DNA of 64,000 nucleotides from Camellia lanceoleosa (GCA_025200525.1 CM045762.1:106914682-106978681); one strand, 5' to 3'; counted from the first letter of the stretch, positions 46,395 through 58,497 are shown. Program-made: numbers and translations. Notes: generated by a model not told the origin, from the sequence alone.

Positions 46395-49300
46395 TGTAGA
46401 CACCCCATTTTTGACCGACCTTAAGACTCAGACGTCACCGGTTGAGTGCTCGGTGATGTTGCATCATGTGCTTGCTCAAGAGTTTCAGAGTCGCGGCCGT
46501 GCGCCCTGCCTCCGGACTCCCGAACCCTTTTCTCTACCTTGTCTCGGTTTGCGAACCAGGCTTGGTTTTCTCTGTTTTCTTTCCCGAGGGAAGGGAGTGG
46601 TCTTGTAGACTATCTCCCGGTGGCCGTGGGCTACTTTTCGTGGCCGTAGGCCATTTTGCCCGTTTCTGGGCAGTTCGGTTTTGAGGCGTCAGCTGTGCCT
46701 CGGCTCGGGACCGCCCAACCATCTCCGACTTCTCCGGTTTTTGGCGGAGACCTCTGTTTTAGTGTTCCGAGGAACACTGGGGCCCCTGATGCCCACTTCG
46801 CAGCCGAACACCACTTCCGGTGCCCGGCGACCCATTTTCGGGACCCCAAACCGAGCGGTTTTGGTCCCGAGCATTCATTTTGCATCAGCCTTCTCCGGTT
46901 TTTGGCGGAGACCCCTGTTTTAATATTTCGAGGAACCCTGGGGCCCCCGATGCCCACCGTGGTCAGATGCCACTTCGGTGCTCATAAGCGGTTTTCGGGA
47001 CCCCAAACCGAGCGGTTTTGGTCCCGAGCATTCATTTCGCATCCATCTTTTCCGGTTTTGGCGGTACCTCTGTTTTTCATTCCAGAGGACAGGGGTCGCG
47101 GATACCCACTTTGCCGAACACCACTTCCGCACCCATGACCCATTTTCGGGATCCCGATTTGCTCGGTTTTGGCCCGACGTTCATTTCTCATTAGTTTTTG
47201 TTCAAACTTGGCGGTACCTCTGTTTCAACATCGGGAAGATCCTTTGGGGGTGGGAGGCCAATTATCCCAGATAACCGGTTCGCTCCTCGGAGCCCGTTTT
47301 GCTCACTTAGGGCCAATGTTGAACACCTTGGGGTATTTTCTTCCAACCAAAGTTACATATCTGTGATGAGGGACCAGGAGGACCCTACCAACTCTTGGGT
47401 CGACGAAACTGTGAGTTTCATTTTTGGGCCTCTCCTTCAAGCTCTATGTTGTGACTCTTGCTACAGTGTTGCCAATTTCCGGCCTTGGAACCTTGTTGCA
47501 CACATCTAGGAGGACACTTTGGTATGGTGGTCGGCGAAATTGTGCCTTTCATTTTGGGCCTCTCCTTCAAGCTCTATGTTGTGACTCTGGTTCGGTGTTG
47601 CCAAATTCCGACCACTGGGCCTTATTCTACACACATGGGAGGACACTCTTGTATGGTGGTCGGCGAAATTTTGAAGTTGATTTTTGAGGTGGTGGCCGGC
47701 CATAGGAGGTGGCTGGTCGGCCATGGTGGTGGTGGCCCGGCCACCTTGAGCAAAACTCTGGCCGGCGGACTTACGCTCGGCTGTTCAAATTGCCCAAATT
47801 GCTTTCAAAGTGTCTCCCTCATCAGGGGACATTTGGGAGGGAAAGATTGGATGCTTTCCTCCTTTTACACCCCATCTTCTTGCCTATTTGAAGGCCCCTC
47901 CCCCTCCTTCTTCAAGGTTAGAAATTTTGGTCTCAAGAACACTTAACCAAATTCCCTCATTTTCATAGCTTTAAACTCCAAAAAAGCTTCAAGTGTCAAG
48001 GCCATTCCTTCATCAACACCTAGCCTCACCATCCCTACCATCACTTCAGCAGCAAGGAGGTGAATTTCAGAGGTTGAGAAGCTACAAATCAGAGCCAAGA
48101 ATCAAAGAAAGACAAGTCTTCAAGGGTAAGTCCTCAAAACCAACTTTTAGGGCATTTTCTTGATCTTTTTCTATACTTTAATTGGTTGAGAATTGGGGCT
48201 CCGACCCCTACTTCTTTTGTGCTTAAAATGAGCCTCTCTACAACTTTGTAGAAGGGATCAACCTCATTTGGTGTTTGTATACACTAGTTCCTTCAATATT
48301 CTTCAAGTTGGTAACATTTTTGCATGCTAAAATTGACCTATTTGTGTTGGTTTTTGGGGGTCCGACCCCTACTGATTTTGTGCTTAAAATGAGCCTCTCT
48401 ACAACATTGTAGATAGGCTCAACTTCATTTGGCCTTTGTATCTACCACCTCCTTCAAATTTCATCAAGTGTGCCACTTTTGTATGCAATTTTTGACCTAT
48501 TTGTGTTTGGTTTTAGGACTTCGACCCCTACTGGTTTTAGTCTTATTTTGACCCCCTTTACATGTTTCATGAAGAAGGTTTGGTCATTTGGTGTGTAGAT
48601 TGCATGTCTTAGGTTATACCCTCTTGTGGCTTCATTTTTGCCTTCTATTTCTAGCATATTTGTCTTATGATTTAGAGGCTGCCATCTTCTGCATATATGC
48701 TTATTTTTGGGCCCTCTTTCATGTTGTAGAAGAAAATTTTTCTATTTGAATTTTCTATATACTACTTGCTTTGAAAATCCTCTCTTTTACCGTATTCTTG
48801 CGAGCTTTTGTTGCCATATCTATGCTTGCATTTTGGCCATGTTTATTACTGAAAAAATGCCATATTTGGGACTTCCTTGCTACTGTTCTTGCTTCCATGA
48901 TCATATTTTGCATGTATAGCATGGCTATAAGCCATTTAGGGGCTTAATTTCAGACTTCGGGATGAATGCATGCTTGGTGTCGTTTCGATTTGTTTGGGGC
49001 TGTTTTCCCTTTATTTAGGTGCTGAAATTCCATTACCATGCTTGCATATCATTTCCGGGCCATTCAGATCATTTTGCATTACCTCGGTTTTGCGTGCCAA
49101 TGGGCACGATTTCGCTAAGATTCCTCTTTATCATTAGGCAGCCTATGTGAGTGTGGTTGAGGCCCTCTCATGTTGGCGTAAGCCCAATTCGCATTTTCAT
49201 GCTTGTATGCCATTGTCTCGATTTGCGTGTCATGGTAGCGCGTTTGGCGACTTTATTTTACCCGACGGCCTCCTATGTGAGTGAGCTGAGGCTCTCCCAT

Positions 49301-51199
49301 GTTGGTGTAAGTCCATCCCGGCATTCCGTATGCCATTTCATTGCATTTCATCATCGCCTCGATTTGCGCGCCTGTGGGCACGCGTTTCGAGGCACTTCGG
49401 TCTTATCCGATTTTCTCCTTTCATCATCGCCTCGATTTGCGCTACCAGGCACGCGCCGAGGCACTTCGGTTTTATCCCATTTTCATTCTTTCATCATCGC
49501 CTGGGTTTGCGTGTCCGTGTGCACGCATCTCAAGGCACTTTGGGTTTATCCGATTTTGCATCGTACATCATCGCCTCGGTTTGTGTGCCCGCGTGCACGC
49601 ATTTCGAGGCACTCGATTTATCGATCTCCATTTTGGTTTCGTCTCGGTTTGCGCTTTGAGGCGCACGCACTTCGAGGCACTTTGCCGGTTTTATCCGATT
49701 TTCATCTTCGGCATCGCCTCGTTTTGCGTGCCGTGGGCACGCGTATCAGACGAGGCATCCCATTTTCGTAGCATTCATGTGTATTCATCCCAATATTGAG
49801 TTGTGCAAATCGCTCCTCGGCCATCATGCATCGATATCGTGATTGGTGGCGCGAGGATCGAGACATGCATATATTTGTGAAATACACCGCGTGCCCTTTC
49901 TGCTCTCTGTTGCGGCAAAATTGAGTTTAGCAACTTTTGAGTCCAAATAGCGCAATTCGAGAATATTGCAAGCGAGGCTAATCGAGCATTCCATGGATTT
50001 CAGCGCCAAGATCCAAAGATACATCATCTATCAGAAGCGAGGCAGTCCTTGGCTTGCACGCCAGTTTTAATTCATTCGTAATTAACTTGTTAATTAATTA
50101 GAATTTGTATATTTATTTCCGGACTGTATATTCTTTTATTCGGACTGTATATTTATTCGGACCCTCTGCGCGAGGGCATAAATGTAATAAGGGTGTGTGA
50201 GTGTGATGTATGTCTTCCAACCCCCATTTCTTTCTCCCTTTTATTTACCCGCTTTGAATGGTTAGATATAGGGCATATTTCAATTAGCATACAGCATGAC
50301 AGCATGTTTGCATCATTCATCTGTATTGCATGCATCGGGCTCGGCGCATCATACAAACTGCATTTGTATTTCAATTCTAAGTTGAATACATGTTATTTGC
50401 AGCATTTCATATGCCATCTCTAGAATAGCCGAGCCTGCTATAGTTGCATTTTTGCATGTGTTGCATTAGGCATTCTGTATATTTTAGGATCATGCATGAT
50501 TTCTAATAAGCTTTCTGTTTTGGCTTGGAGTACTCGGTAAGTGGCTATGCTTTAGCATCCTTGCATGCGTGTGAGTGTTGCCATGATAGCATGCTTGCCA
50601 TGAGGCTAAATGCTTATGTGATATAACTGCCTTGAATGCCTGTGGGTGGAGGTTGGGTTATTTGAATTGGAGCAATTCATCGATTGTTTGTTAAGCCCAC
50701 TAGATTGTGGCAAAATCTGTGTTTTAAGCCCACCTGCGGGTAGCAAACCACCTTTCACAAACAAACATGAGATGTTTAGTTCCAATTCAGACGGCCCAGT
50801 CTATACTTGTTTCTTTGCGAGCATCACATAGTAACCTAGGCTAATAAGGAATAAGAGCATACAATGTTTTCAAAATCGGATATCATGGTTAGTAGAGGCG
50901 GTCTTTGACCGGCGAGAGGTGCTCACGATGTGACCTTCCTAGTCGTACCTAAGTTCGAGCCAACTTTGGTGATAGCGGACACGTGGCCTTCGACCGAGTC
51001 GGGGTTTCCTAAATTTCCCATTTTAAAATATTTAGGTGGCGACTTCTGTTATCGCAGCGGTCCATGTTTGGCACTTCTTTCAAAAAATCTGTTTTCCTTC
51101 AAAACGATTTGCCGGATTTGGACTCTTTGGTTCGAGATTGAGAACCGCAACAAAAATCGAGTCCGAGCTGTAGCGAGGTCCCTCGCGGGCGTTGTTACA
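46395..51199 (+). repeat. 3' LTR of the 25-kb element
   Basis: It starts TGTAGACACCCC after the purine tract and ends GTTGTTACA, followed by CCTTG. It is nearly identical by eye to the 5' LTR over 48.14-49.02 kb versus 27.88-28.76 kb. It is about 300 bp shorter because of many short gaps in GC-rich blocks. Confidence 0.92.
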
Positions 51200-51204
51200 C
51201 CTTG

Positions 51205-52470
51205 CGACCTCTGTTCCCCTACCTCACTCCTTTGAGCATACGTTTGTTGCGCAGATTGAGCAGACGTGGCTCCTTGAACTTTTCTAGATGCTTGCCCTGA
51301 CTGAGCTGGTTGATATGATTGTCTCTGACCCAGACCCAGACCCATCTGGAAACCTCCAGACTGTCTAGACCCTGCCACACTTGGAGTCCCTACCTTCTGC
51401 AGGCAAAACTTATTTAAATGTCCTGGCTGACCACATTGATAACAAGATTGGGACTGGCCCCTATTCTGAGGTTGACCCTGTGGTTGCATAGGTTGGGACC
51501 GCACTCCACTCTTGTGTTCGCATTCTATAGCCTTGTGACCCATCTGGCCACATCTGTAACAAGCACCGGTCGTTCGGGTCATACTTCTCGAACTTTCACT
51601 CATCACATGACTAGAAGATTTAACTTGTGGTGAAGACGATTGGAAAGATGATGATGAACCCCTAGACCTTTTGTAGGAACTAGTGTCATTCCTAGTATCT
51701 GAATGTCCTGTCCTCTTCAACCTTTGCCTCGCCTCTTCGGCTTCTACCATGATCTCCACATAAGCTGTTGCTTCAACCAAACGGTCATAATCACGTATCA
51801 TGTTGCCAACCACTTTCATTAGAATTTTTGACCTCAACCTCTTTTCAAACTCAAGGCATCTTCGCTCTTCCGTTGCTACTAGTTCGGGTGCGAAACGCGA
51901 GAGGCTAGTAAATTTGGCTTCAAACTCCGCCCGGTGTATCTAGTTGTAATAACTCTTCAAACTATTTCTCGACCGCTCCCTAGTCGTGGAAGGAAGGAAT
52001 TTGTCTTAGGCAGCTTGCACAAATGCTTCTTAGGTATGTTCCACTCTATGTTTCTGACCTTCCACCACCGCCTCGCCCTTCAATTGGTAGGCCGCTAAAG
52101 CCACCTCTTGTTCGTTCTCATGACTGTCTAAGATTTTGAAGGACTTGACCACTTGCTCTAATCACTCGTCTGCTTTCATCGGATCAGGTTCGCCGCTATA
52201 CTCGGTGGGATTAGAATGAAAGAACTCATTTTTCAAAAAGGCAGCTCTTGATTCTCCCTCAATGGTTCTAGCCGCTTGCTTGGCTCTTAATATTTCCATG
52301 GACTCCCTGAGAGCCCCGCCATCTCCCTAGCCAAGGCCCTCATAGCTTCTTGGGCTGGTGGAACGGGTATATTGTTTTGACCCACTCCTTTCTCTTGTGG
52401 AGGGATCTCAGTTTAGGTTGGAACGTTCCGGCCTCCCCGGCGAGGTCTACCGCGAGCTCCAGCATGTCTG
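51205..52470 (-). pseudogene. gag of the minus-strand Ty3/Gypsy element
   Basis: Upstream (52470-51850) the gag core is in one mostly open frame with a few stops: GRPRRGGRN, PVPPAQEAMRALAREMA, FFHSNPTEYSGEPDPMKADE, and SLSRFAPELVATEERRC. The 51205-51837 part encodes a basic, Ser-rich region and two zinc knuckles of the CX2CX4HX4C type, CYRCGQMGHKAIEC and CYQCGQPGHLNKFC, then a Gln/Ser-rich tail. Gag packages the element RNA in particles. The frame is cut at 51204 by the 25-kb insertion, and its continuation into protease is at 26180. Confidence 0.88.
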
Positions 52471-52850
52471 AAATAGACACATTATTAAATTCAAGGCCAA
52501 CTTTCTACGCCTAGGTGTTCTACTCTTAATCCTCAACATGATACATCTTGAATAATCCAAACAACCATGCATACATTCACACACAAGCACACATGAGTTG
52601 TCCTCTTAAGATATTAGCTAGGTCCATGACAATTGAAGACCTCCAAGTGGAAAGAGCGGTGATCAAGTGCCTTTCCAAAAGGATTTCGAAGGATACAACG
52701 GACGAAAGCTATATCATAGAGTTCTAACCCCATACCCACATAATCATATAAAAACACGTAATACGCAAAGTATTCTAAGCATGTCGTCCTAGTCCAGGGA
52801 CCCTATTGTGACACACGCCACTCCCTACGAGCACAAGGTATTCAAACCTA

Positions 52851-52863
52851 GGCTCTGATATCA
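52851..52863 (-). promoter_or_regulatory. Primer-binding site, initiator tRNA-Met type
   Basis: On the minus strand TGATATCAGAGCC follows the LTR end after two bases; the canonical site is TGGTATCAGAGCC, so there is one mismatch. Confidence 0.8.
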
Positions 52864-52865
52864 TT

Positions 52866-54695
52866 TGTAACGCCTTGGAATTTCCTCACTACAATAGACC
52901 AAAACAAACACAAGAATGTTCCCAAAGGTCATCTTTTTCATTAAACTAGAAGTTGAAGGATCACAATTCATCATGTGCAATCTCACCAAAATTTAGTACT
53001 CAAATACAGTTCAACGAATTAGATAACCTCACAAAATATAGGCCCCAAGGGCTTACAATAATAACAAAACAGTTTGGTAGGCTCATTACAAAAGTTCTAA
53101 ATTAAAATGTCAAAACACCCATGAGTTAACTTCTTCCAAAAAACAAAAAAACAAAAAAAAGAGCTTCCACTGGATCCCATCCATCAAGGGGGTAACACTT
53201 CCTCAACTCCTAAAAAAAATATAGGGTTGAGCTATTTGCCCAGTAGGAATACATTTAACCAATTATTTAATCTTTTCAAATGGGATCATGATATTCTTGT
53301 GACAAAACAGAACAAGAAATGTATCTCCACAAGTGAACCTAATCAATTAATGCGAGACATTGCAATGCAAGAGTGATAGATTATAATTTGGATCATTAAG
53401 GGCTAAGCAATTCATGTCACCAAGCATTACACATTAAACAATCACAACCATGGATGGCAACCTATGAACCCACATGTAAGAGTCCAACACAAACTAACCT
53501 TTTCTGTTGTGTAAAACCATCCCCACATTTGCCGGCTATCATACGGCATGGAGTGGCCACCTAAAGAAAATCATCTGTGTTTCCACTTTCGCCGGTTATT
53601 ATACGGCGGGACTATGTGGACACCCAAAAATCATTTTTCCTACATTCGTCCAGCGATAAGCCTAGACAGGGCAATTGGGCACCTTTCAAACCCCCCGCAT
53701 GGGGTACCAACACAACACCACATTTTCAAAAGTGACTCTCCCCCGAACTCATACACAATCAACAATTCAATCACATTTTACTTCAATTAACAAACATCCA
53801 ACATAACCAAGGAATGGGATACAACACCACATTTGAAGAAATTAACACCCAAACCTCAATTTACCTACTATAACAATTTCCTCATTTGTCACCCTTTTTG
53901 TTATCACAACATGTCAAGAATTTAAGGAAATTTCATTTAATTAAAGGGTTTTCAACTCAATTGAAAGTTTGGGGTTTCAATAATATTCATATACATGTTA
54001 GAGAGGAGGGTATAAAAAATTTTAAACAATAAGCAATTACAAGGGTTTCTTATATAGAAATTTGGGGGTAATCCAACAATGTTCTCAAATTGGTTTGTAA
54101 ATCACAATCACATGAAATCCATTCAAAGCAAATAAATACAAGGATAAAAATATCCCTACCTCTACAATAGGGCGAAAATGGAGCCACCTAGGAGAATCCT
54201 TTGCCAAATCAAGATCAAACCAAGACCCAATCGGTGGAAAAGTATGATCCCCAAGTGTTCTTCACTTTTTTGTTAGGAGATCTAAGCCAAATCCTAATAG
54301 CATAGGAGGTATTTTAGAGTGAGAGACTAGGGTTTTCGGGTAAGAGAGAAGGGGAGGGAAAGTAGAAAAGAAAGAGTGGAAGAGAAGATCTAGAATCGTG
54401 TTTTTAAGCTACTGAATTCATGTAGCCCGCTCGAGCGCCGCTTTCCCCGCTCGAGCGTAAGACACAAACTAAGGAGCCCGCTCAAGCGACAATTCCCCCG
54501 CTCGAGTGTAGAATGACATGCCTCAGAAATTTTGCAGAGCTACAGGAAAACAACTGGGAGCCTACATTCCCCGCTCAAGCGCCACTTCCTACACTCGAGT
54601 ATCCCGCTTGCAAACTCAAAAGATATTGGGGGATAGGATTTTCTGCTTGAGCGTGCCTATCCCCACTTGAGCGAACCCAGAACAAAAATGTCACA
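52866..54695 (-). repeat. 5' LTR of the minus-strand Ty3/Gypsy element
   Basis: The inner end (minus strand ...GGCGTTACA, plus strand TGTAACGCC at 52866) is well supported by the adjacent primer site. The outer end at 54695 (minus strand TGTGACATTTTTG) is chosen because it gives TG...CA termini, and is less certain. The region has no gene. It contains a pair of GCCGG-TATCATACGGC-type repeats near 53.53-53.61 kb, a TATATAAG on the minus strand at 54049-54056 that may be its TATA box, and a cluster of CGCTCGAGCG motifs near its outer end. Confidence 0.65.
54426..54672. repeat. Cluster of CGCTCGAGCG palindromic motifs
   Basis: About eight copies or variants (CCCGCTCGAGCG, CCCGCTCAAGCG, CTCGAGTG, CTTGAGCG) occur within 250 bp at the outer end of the LTR, spaced roughly 20-70 bp apart, in the region equivalent to U3. 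Confidence 0.7.
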
Positions 54696-54967
54696 ATGAT
54701 TCTATTTGCATGTGTTTTATTTATTTATTTATTTGTTTGTTTGCAATGTTTATTCTCAATCAAACATGAAATAAATATTTTGATGAAATAATTATTCCAT
54801 TCCACTTCATCCCCAGGAACCAATCACTACCTAAGTCGTATCTATTAATATGAATATGGTCTAATTTAGATAGTTTTACTGAGGTTAATTTGTGAGTTTG
54901 CATGCGCTCTTATATTTTCAAAAGGAGATTTGTTTAGTAGCTCAAATTTTTGTGGCTCAAATTTGGC

Positions 54968-55180
54968 TCAAGTGATGTGGAAAAAAGAAGGAATTTTTTT
55001 TTTTATTTTAAAACCTAGTTGTTCTTGATAATATGCAATTTCTTGAGATATTTTATCAATTCTTTTTCTGGTAAATACTATATCTTTAGCAACACCAATA
55101 TTTAGTAGATTTTGTAAAAATTCACGACGTTGGTGACTGTTTGCGATTAATATTAGTACTTGATTATGGTTTAGCAACAA
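54968..55180 (-). CDS. Small ORF downstream of the pararetroviral promoter
   Basis: A 70-codon frame, Lys/Ile/Gln-rich with a helical look (KRIDKISQEIAYYQEQLGF). It lies downstream of the TATA box at 55672-55678 in the direction of transcription, where a leader or the start of a further virus unit would be. No family is recognised, and no primer site is seen before the LTR boundary at 54695. Confidence 0.3.
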   Translation of the reverse strand: MLLNHNQVLILIANSHQRREFLQNLLNIGVAKDIVFTRKRIDKISQEIAYYQEQLGFKIKKKIPSFFHIT

Positions 55181-55513
55181 GTCTTGGATATAGAAATGGT
55201 GATAGAAGCTTATAGAAAGGAAAAATTTTTAGATGTTTTGATTTTAGGCCCATTATACTTCCAAATTAAGAACAGTATATAAAGATTTTGACTGTTACCT
55301 GAACATAGTCGGCGTAGGGCTCTGGTGTTTGCAAGCTTCCAGTTTACAGAGGTGGCTAACCTCAACCTTTCCTTCCTTAGATTAGGCTCAGCATAGATCT
55401 GTTTTGTTTCCTACCTCAGACCGTAACTTCAAAAACTGCTTCTTTGGTTATGTAGGAGACCTAAGATCAATAACTCGACATATAGTAGTAACACACTTGA
55501 AATGAAAGACTTT

Positions 55514-55678
55514 TTTATTTATTGAACAAGGATTTACAAAGAAATGGGTGTCTGTTGACTGTTGGATTGCTAGAGTAATGTTTGCTCTAAGAAGGCCTGA
55601 AAACCAGACTTCTTTCTTAGTTTCAAGTATACTCTCAATCATTTGTGCCCTTTTTCTCTCTCCCAAGGCCATTATATA
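55514..55678 (-). promoter_or_regulatory. Pararetroviral pregenomic promoter and polyadenylation signal
   Basis: On the minus strand CCTATATAAT (TATATAA at 55672-55678) is followed about 150 bp later by overlapping AATAAA signals (55514-55523). A TATA box shortly upstream of AATAAA is the layout that gives caulimovirid pregenomic RNA its terminal redundancy. Confidence 0.5.
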
Positions 55679-55890
55679 GGCACCTTTTTGATCTCAAAGT
55701 TTGGATTTCAACCAGCTTATACAATATTTTATATTTTATACTTTATTGTTACTAGAAGAAAAACAAGAGACAAACAAGTAGGTGGCATGGCTATATGCTG
55801 ATGTATTTATGAACAAGAGACACTTGGTGGGGTAGTCACATGGAAGTGTAGTTTTCAGCCCATGGTTTTGCCAAACTGTCCATGGTTTTA

Positions 55891-56937
55891 TCAATCCATT
55901 GCATTGTCTAGATTCCACACCCTTTCATCACCCATGATATTACTAAGATCATAGTTCTCATCATATTCTTCAAACATCTCATCCCATCCTTCCAGATCTT
56001 GTTCCATTAGATATTTCTCCAAAATTTTACATTCTTTTTTAGATAAATATGTCCCCGATTCTACCTGTTCCAAATAATCATATACTGATTCATAAGGGAG
56101 TCTTGGAACAATTAATTTTTCTGCAAAGGATGATGTTATTGCAAACATAGTTCTTCCATAATGAACTAACTTGAATCCAACCCTTGCTAATTCTGTAGTT
56201 TCATGAGATATTAGGAAAAATCCTCTCGCCTTTACTTGTGTTAGATGTAATATAAAAGGTTTGTTCCAATCTTTGAACCAATCACATTTGTAGGGGATTA
56301 CGTCTTTCTTGTCTTTGACTTTTATCAGATAATAAGTTGCATTTAGATGTTCATCCTCTATTTAAGTAGTTGTAAATGTGATGGGTGCCATGCTTGGATA
56401 TTCTTCAAAGACTTTATAAATTATTCTAAACATGAATTGTTGGAATTTGGTGAGCTGAGTGAACATAGTACTCTGTGGGTGAGGTGGAACGTCGAATGTA
56501 TTGATTATTCCCAATTTCCATATTTGAACCAAAGTATCTTTTAGCTTGATGACCTTATTTGGATCAAAGGAAACTTTTAACATTCTATAACTGTACAAGG
56601 CGGTTTGTCCATTAAAGTAGCACCACTGAATTCCCAGATAGGTGACACATTCTTTATACCATTTTAGAAATAACTTAATAAATGTACATCTTTTTATTTT
56701 ATCTTGGATGTCATCAGGGAGTTGCAGAATTGAATATAATGCTTCTAATCTTAAAAAGGTTTTTGTTACCAAATGGGTTGTTCTAATAAGCTCGTTCACA
56801 GAACGGCTCTTTCCTGTAGTTTGTATTTTTCTGATAGTTTCAGCACTATCTTGTGTCACCAAGTCCAGCACTTCTTGAGTTTCTGCCAGAAGTGTTTCCT
56901 TCTCTAGTGGTGTAAGTCTTGTGGATGCCATCTGCAA
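55891..56937 (-). pseudogene. Pararetroviral ORF after RT, transactivator-position protein
   Basis: The frame starts MASTRLTPLEKETLLAETQE at about 56.93 kb, runs to 56362, meets one in-frame stop, and continues in the same frame to 55891, for about 349 codons. It is helical at the N terminus. The second part has ARGFFLISHETTELARVGFK, then an acidic tail (LEGWDEMFEEYDENYDL). Its position directly after RNase H and before the intergenic region is that of the translation transactivator/inclusion-body protein in several caulimovirid genera. The sequence itself did not give me a firm family match. The single stop means it is otherwise well preserved. Confidence 0.5.
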
Positions 56938-56999
56938 GTTCTCGAGTTAGGTTATCTGCTAAACTATTTTTATTATCATTAATATGTTCTATGTCAAAA

Positions 57000-58480
57000 G
57001 TACATTGTTTTAACCAGAGTTGTCATCGTACAGGCCTCCCTTGCGCCTGCATGTTAGATAAATTCTTATTTATGTAACCTAGTAAGCTTTTGCAATCATT
57101 TCTTATTAAAAACAGTTTTGGTACCAAAACTATTAAAAAAATTTCTATTCCTTTTACTATGGCTAATAATTCTCTTTCCATGGTGGAATAATTACATTCA
57201 GCTTGATTGAAACTTCCACTACAATATCTGCATAATTGATTATTTTCTTTTATTTTTAAAACTGCGTACTAGTGATTGTTACTTGCAACAATTTCTAGTA
57301 CTAGCTCATCATTTTCATTAAGACGAGTTAGGGTAGGTAAATCTTTACATTTTTCTTTTAAGAATTTTATTACGATTAGTCGGCTAAGTTCCAAGTCCAA
57401 CTCTCATCATTTTTTAGTTTCTTTTATAAAGGTTTCTTATTTTGGCTAAGTTTCTTATAAAATTTGAGGCATATGTTAAGCATCCTAAAAATCTTTCTAA
57501 TTGTTTTCTTTCCGTGATTTTATCAAGAAATTTCAAGAAATTTATTAATTTTCTCGAGAACATGACTTTGTATTTTTATTGTTCCTCCTTTGATTTCAAG
57601 TCCTAAAAATTCTATTTCCTTTTGTGCATACACGCATTTCTTTTCACCTAATACTATTCCATGTTTGTCACATTTTTCTGTTATTATTTTAATATCTGTT
57701 TTATATTGTTCTATGGATCTGAAAAAAATTAAAATTTCATCTATATATACAAGACAAATATTATTCAATTCTTTAAAGATGCTATCTATTCTTCTTTGAA
57801 ATATTTGAGGTGCATTTTTAACCCGAATGGCATTACAAGCCATTCATAATGTCCTTGTGGTGCACTAAAGGTTGTTAGTGGAATGCTGTCTTTATTCATT
57901 GTTATTTGCTAGTATCCACTTTTGCAGTCCATTTTGGAGAACCATGAGGCACCCTGTATTCTGTTAAAAAGGACTTGCTTATTTGGAATAAAATAACCAT
58001 TTCTTTTAGTATTATCATTTAATTTTTTGTAATTTATTATCATTCTAGCCTTTCCTCTTTTAATCTTAGCATGATTTATGACCATAAATGCTGGACTACT
58101 TTGTGGACTTTTACTATCTCTAATTAATCCTTTTCGTTTGAGATCTTCTATTTCTTTTCTAAATTCCTCTATATCATTATAAGTGTATACTCTTTGTTTT
58201 ACTCTAATTATTTTATTAGGATCGATTAAGTATTTTAGTTATACTTTTATCTTTGTGCCAAAATTTTAATGAAACTTCACTATATAAAATTTTGCATCTT
58301 TCTTGTTGTTCTATTTGAATTTCTTCTTGAATACTAATTTCTTTAATACTTAGTGTAATTTCGCACCCAGTTGGAGAGATTACCTCTTCACCACGCTTGT
58401 TGCGTACAAAATCAATATTGTGATGTGTAATAGCCGCTTTTAGTTTTAAGACTTCAACTAGCTTATTGTTATTTGTAAAT
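57000..58480 (-). pseudogene. Pararetroviral reverse transcriptase and RNase H
   Basis: The best-preserved part is 57523-57843, with the palm segment NAPQIFQRRIDSIFKELNN, then VYIDEILIF at the catalytic box and YAQKEIEFLGLEIKGGTIKI, IQSHVLEKINKFLEI. The family box is YIDD; here the last Asp reads Glu. RT fingers lie at 57.85-58.2 kb with stops, and RNase H remnants (an MERELLAIVKGIE-like segment) at about 57.05-57.2 kb. The enzyme would copy pregenomic RNA into DNA. Stops, frameshifts and the active-site change make it inactive. Confidence 0.75.
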
Positions 58481-58497
58481 ATAGCAGAGTGTAACGT

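Larger units (their letters stand above)
26181..51199 (+). mobile_element. 25-kb Tat/Ogre-like Ty3/Gypsy retrotransposon, structurally complete
   Basis: LTRs lie at 26181-31293 and 46395-51199, with a perfect 5-bp duplication CCTTG at 26176-26180 and 51200-51204. The primer site TGGCGACTACTGGGGA matches the 3' end of plant tRNA-Arg, with a small gap. It has gag, protease, RT, two RNase H domains, integrase and a purine tract AAAGAGGGGCAAC just before the 3' LTR. LTRs near 5 kb, the Arg primer, the second RNase H and the overall size fit the Ogre/Tat lineage. Every coding region carries frameshifts or stops. It interrupts the minus-strand Ty3/Gypsy element between gag and protease. Confidence 0.92.
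19113..54695 (-). mobile_element. Old Ty3/Gypsy retrotransposon (Del/Tekay-like), minus strand, split by insertions
   Basis: The pieces read in order on the minus strand: 5' LTR (52866-54695), primer site (52851-52863), gag (51205-52470), then a 25-kb insertion, protease and RT first half (25229-26180), then a solo LTR insertion, RT second half and RNase H (about 20150-20959), and integrase (to 19113). The 3' end and 3' LTR are lost at the LTR head ending at 19112. Motifs [28 protein letters not shown] and DFVSSLPRT are typical of the Del/Tekay branch of chromoviruses. The span includes the nested elements. Confidence 0.85.
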
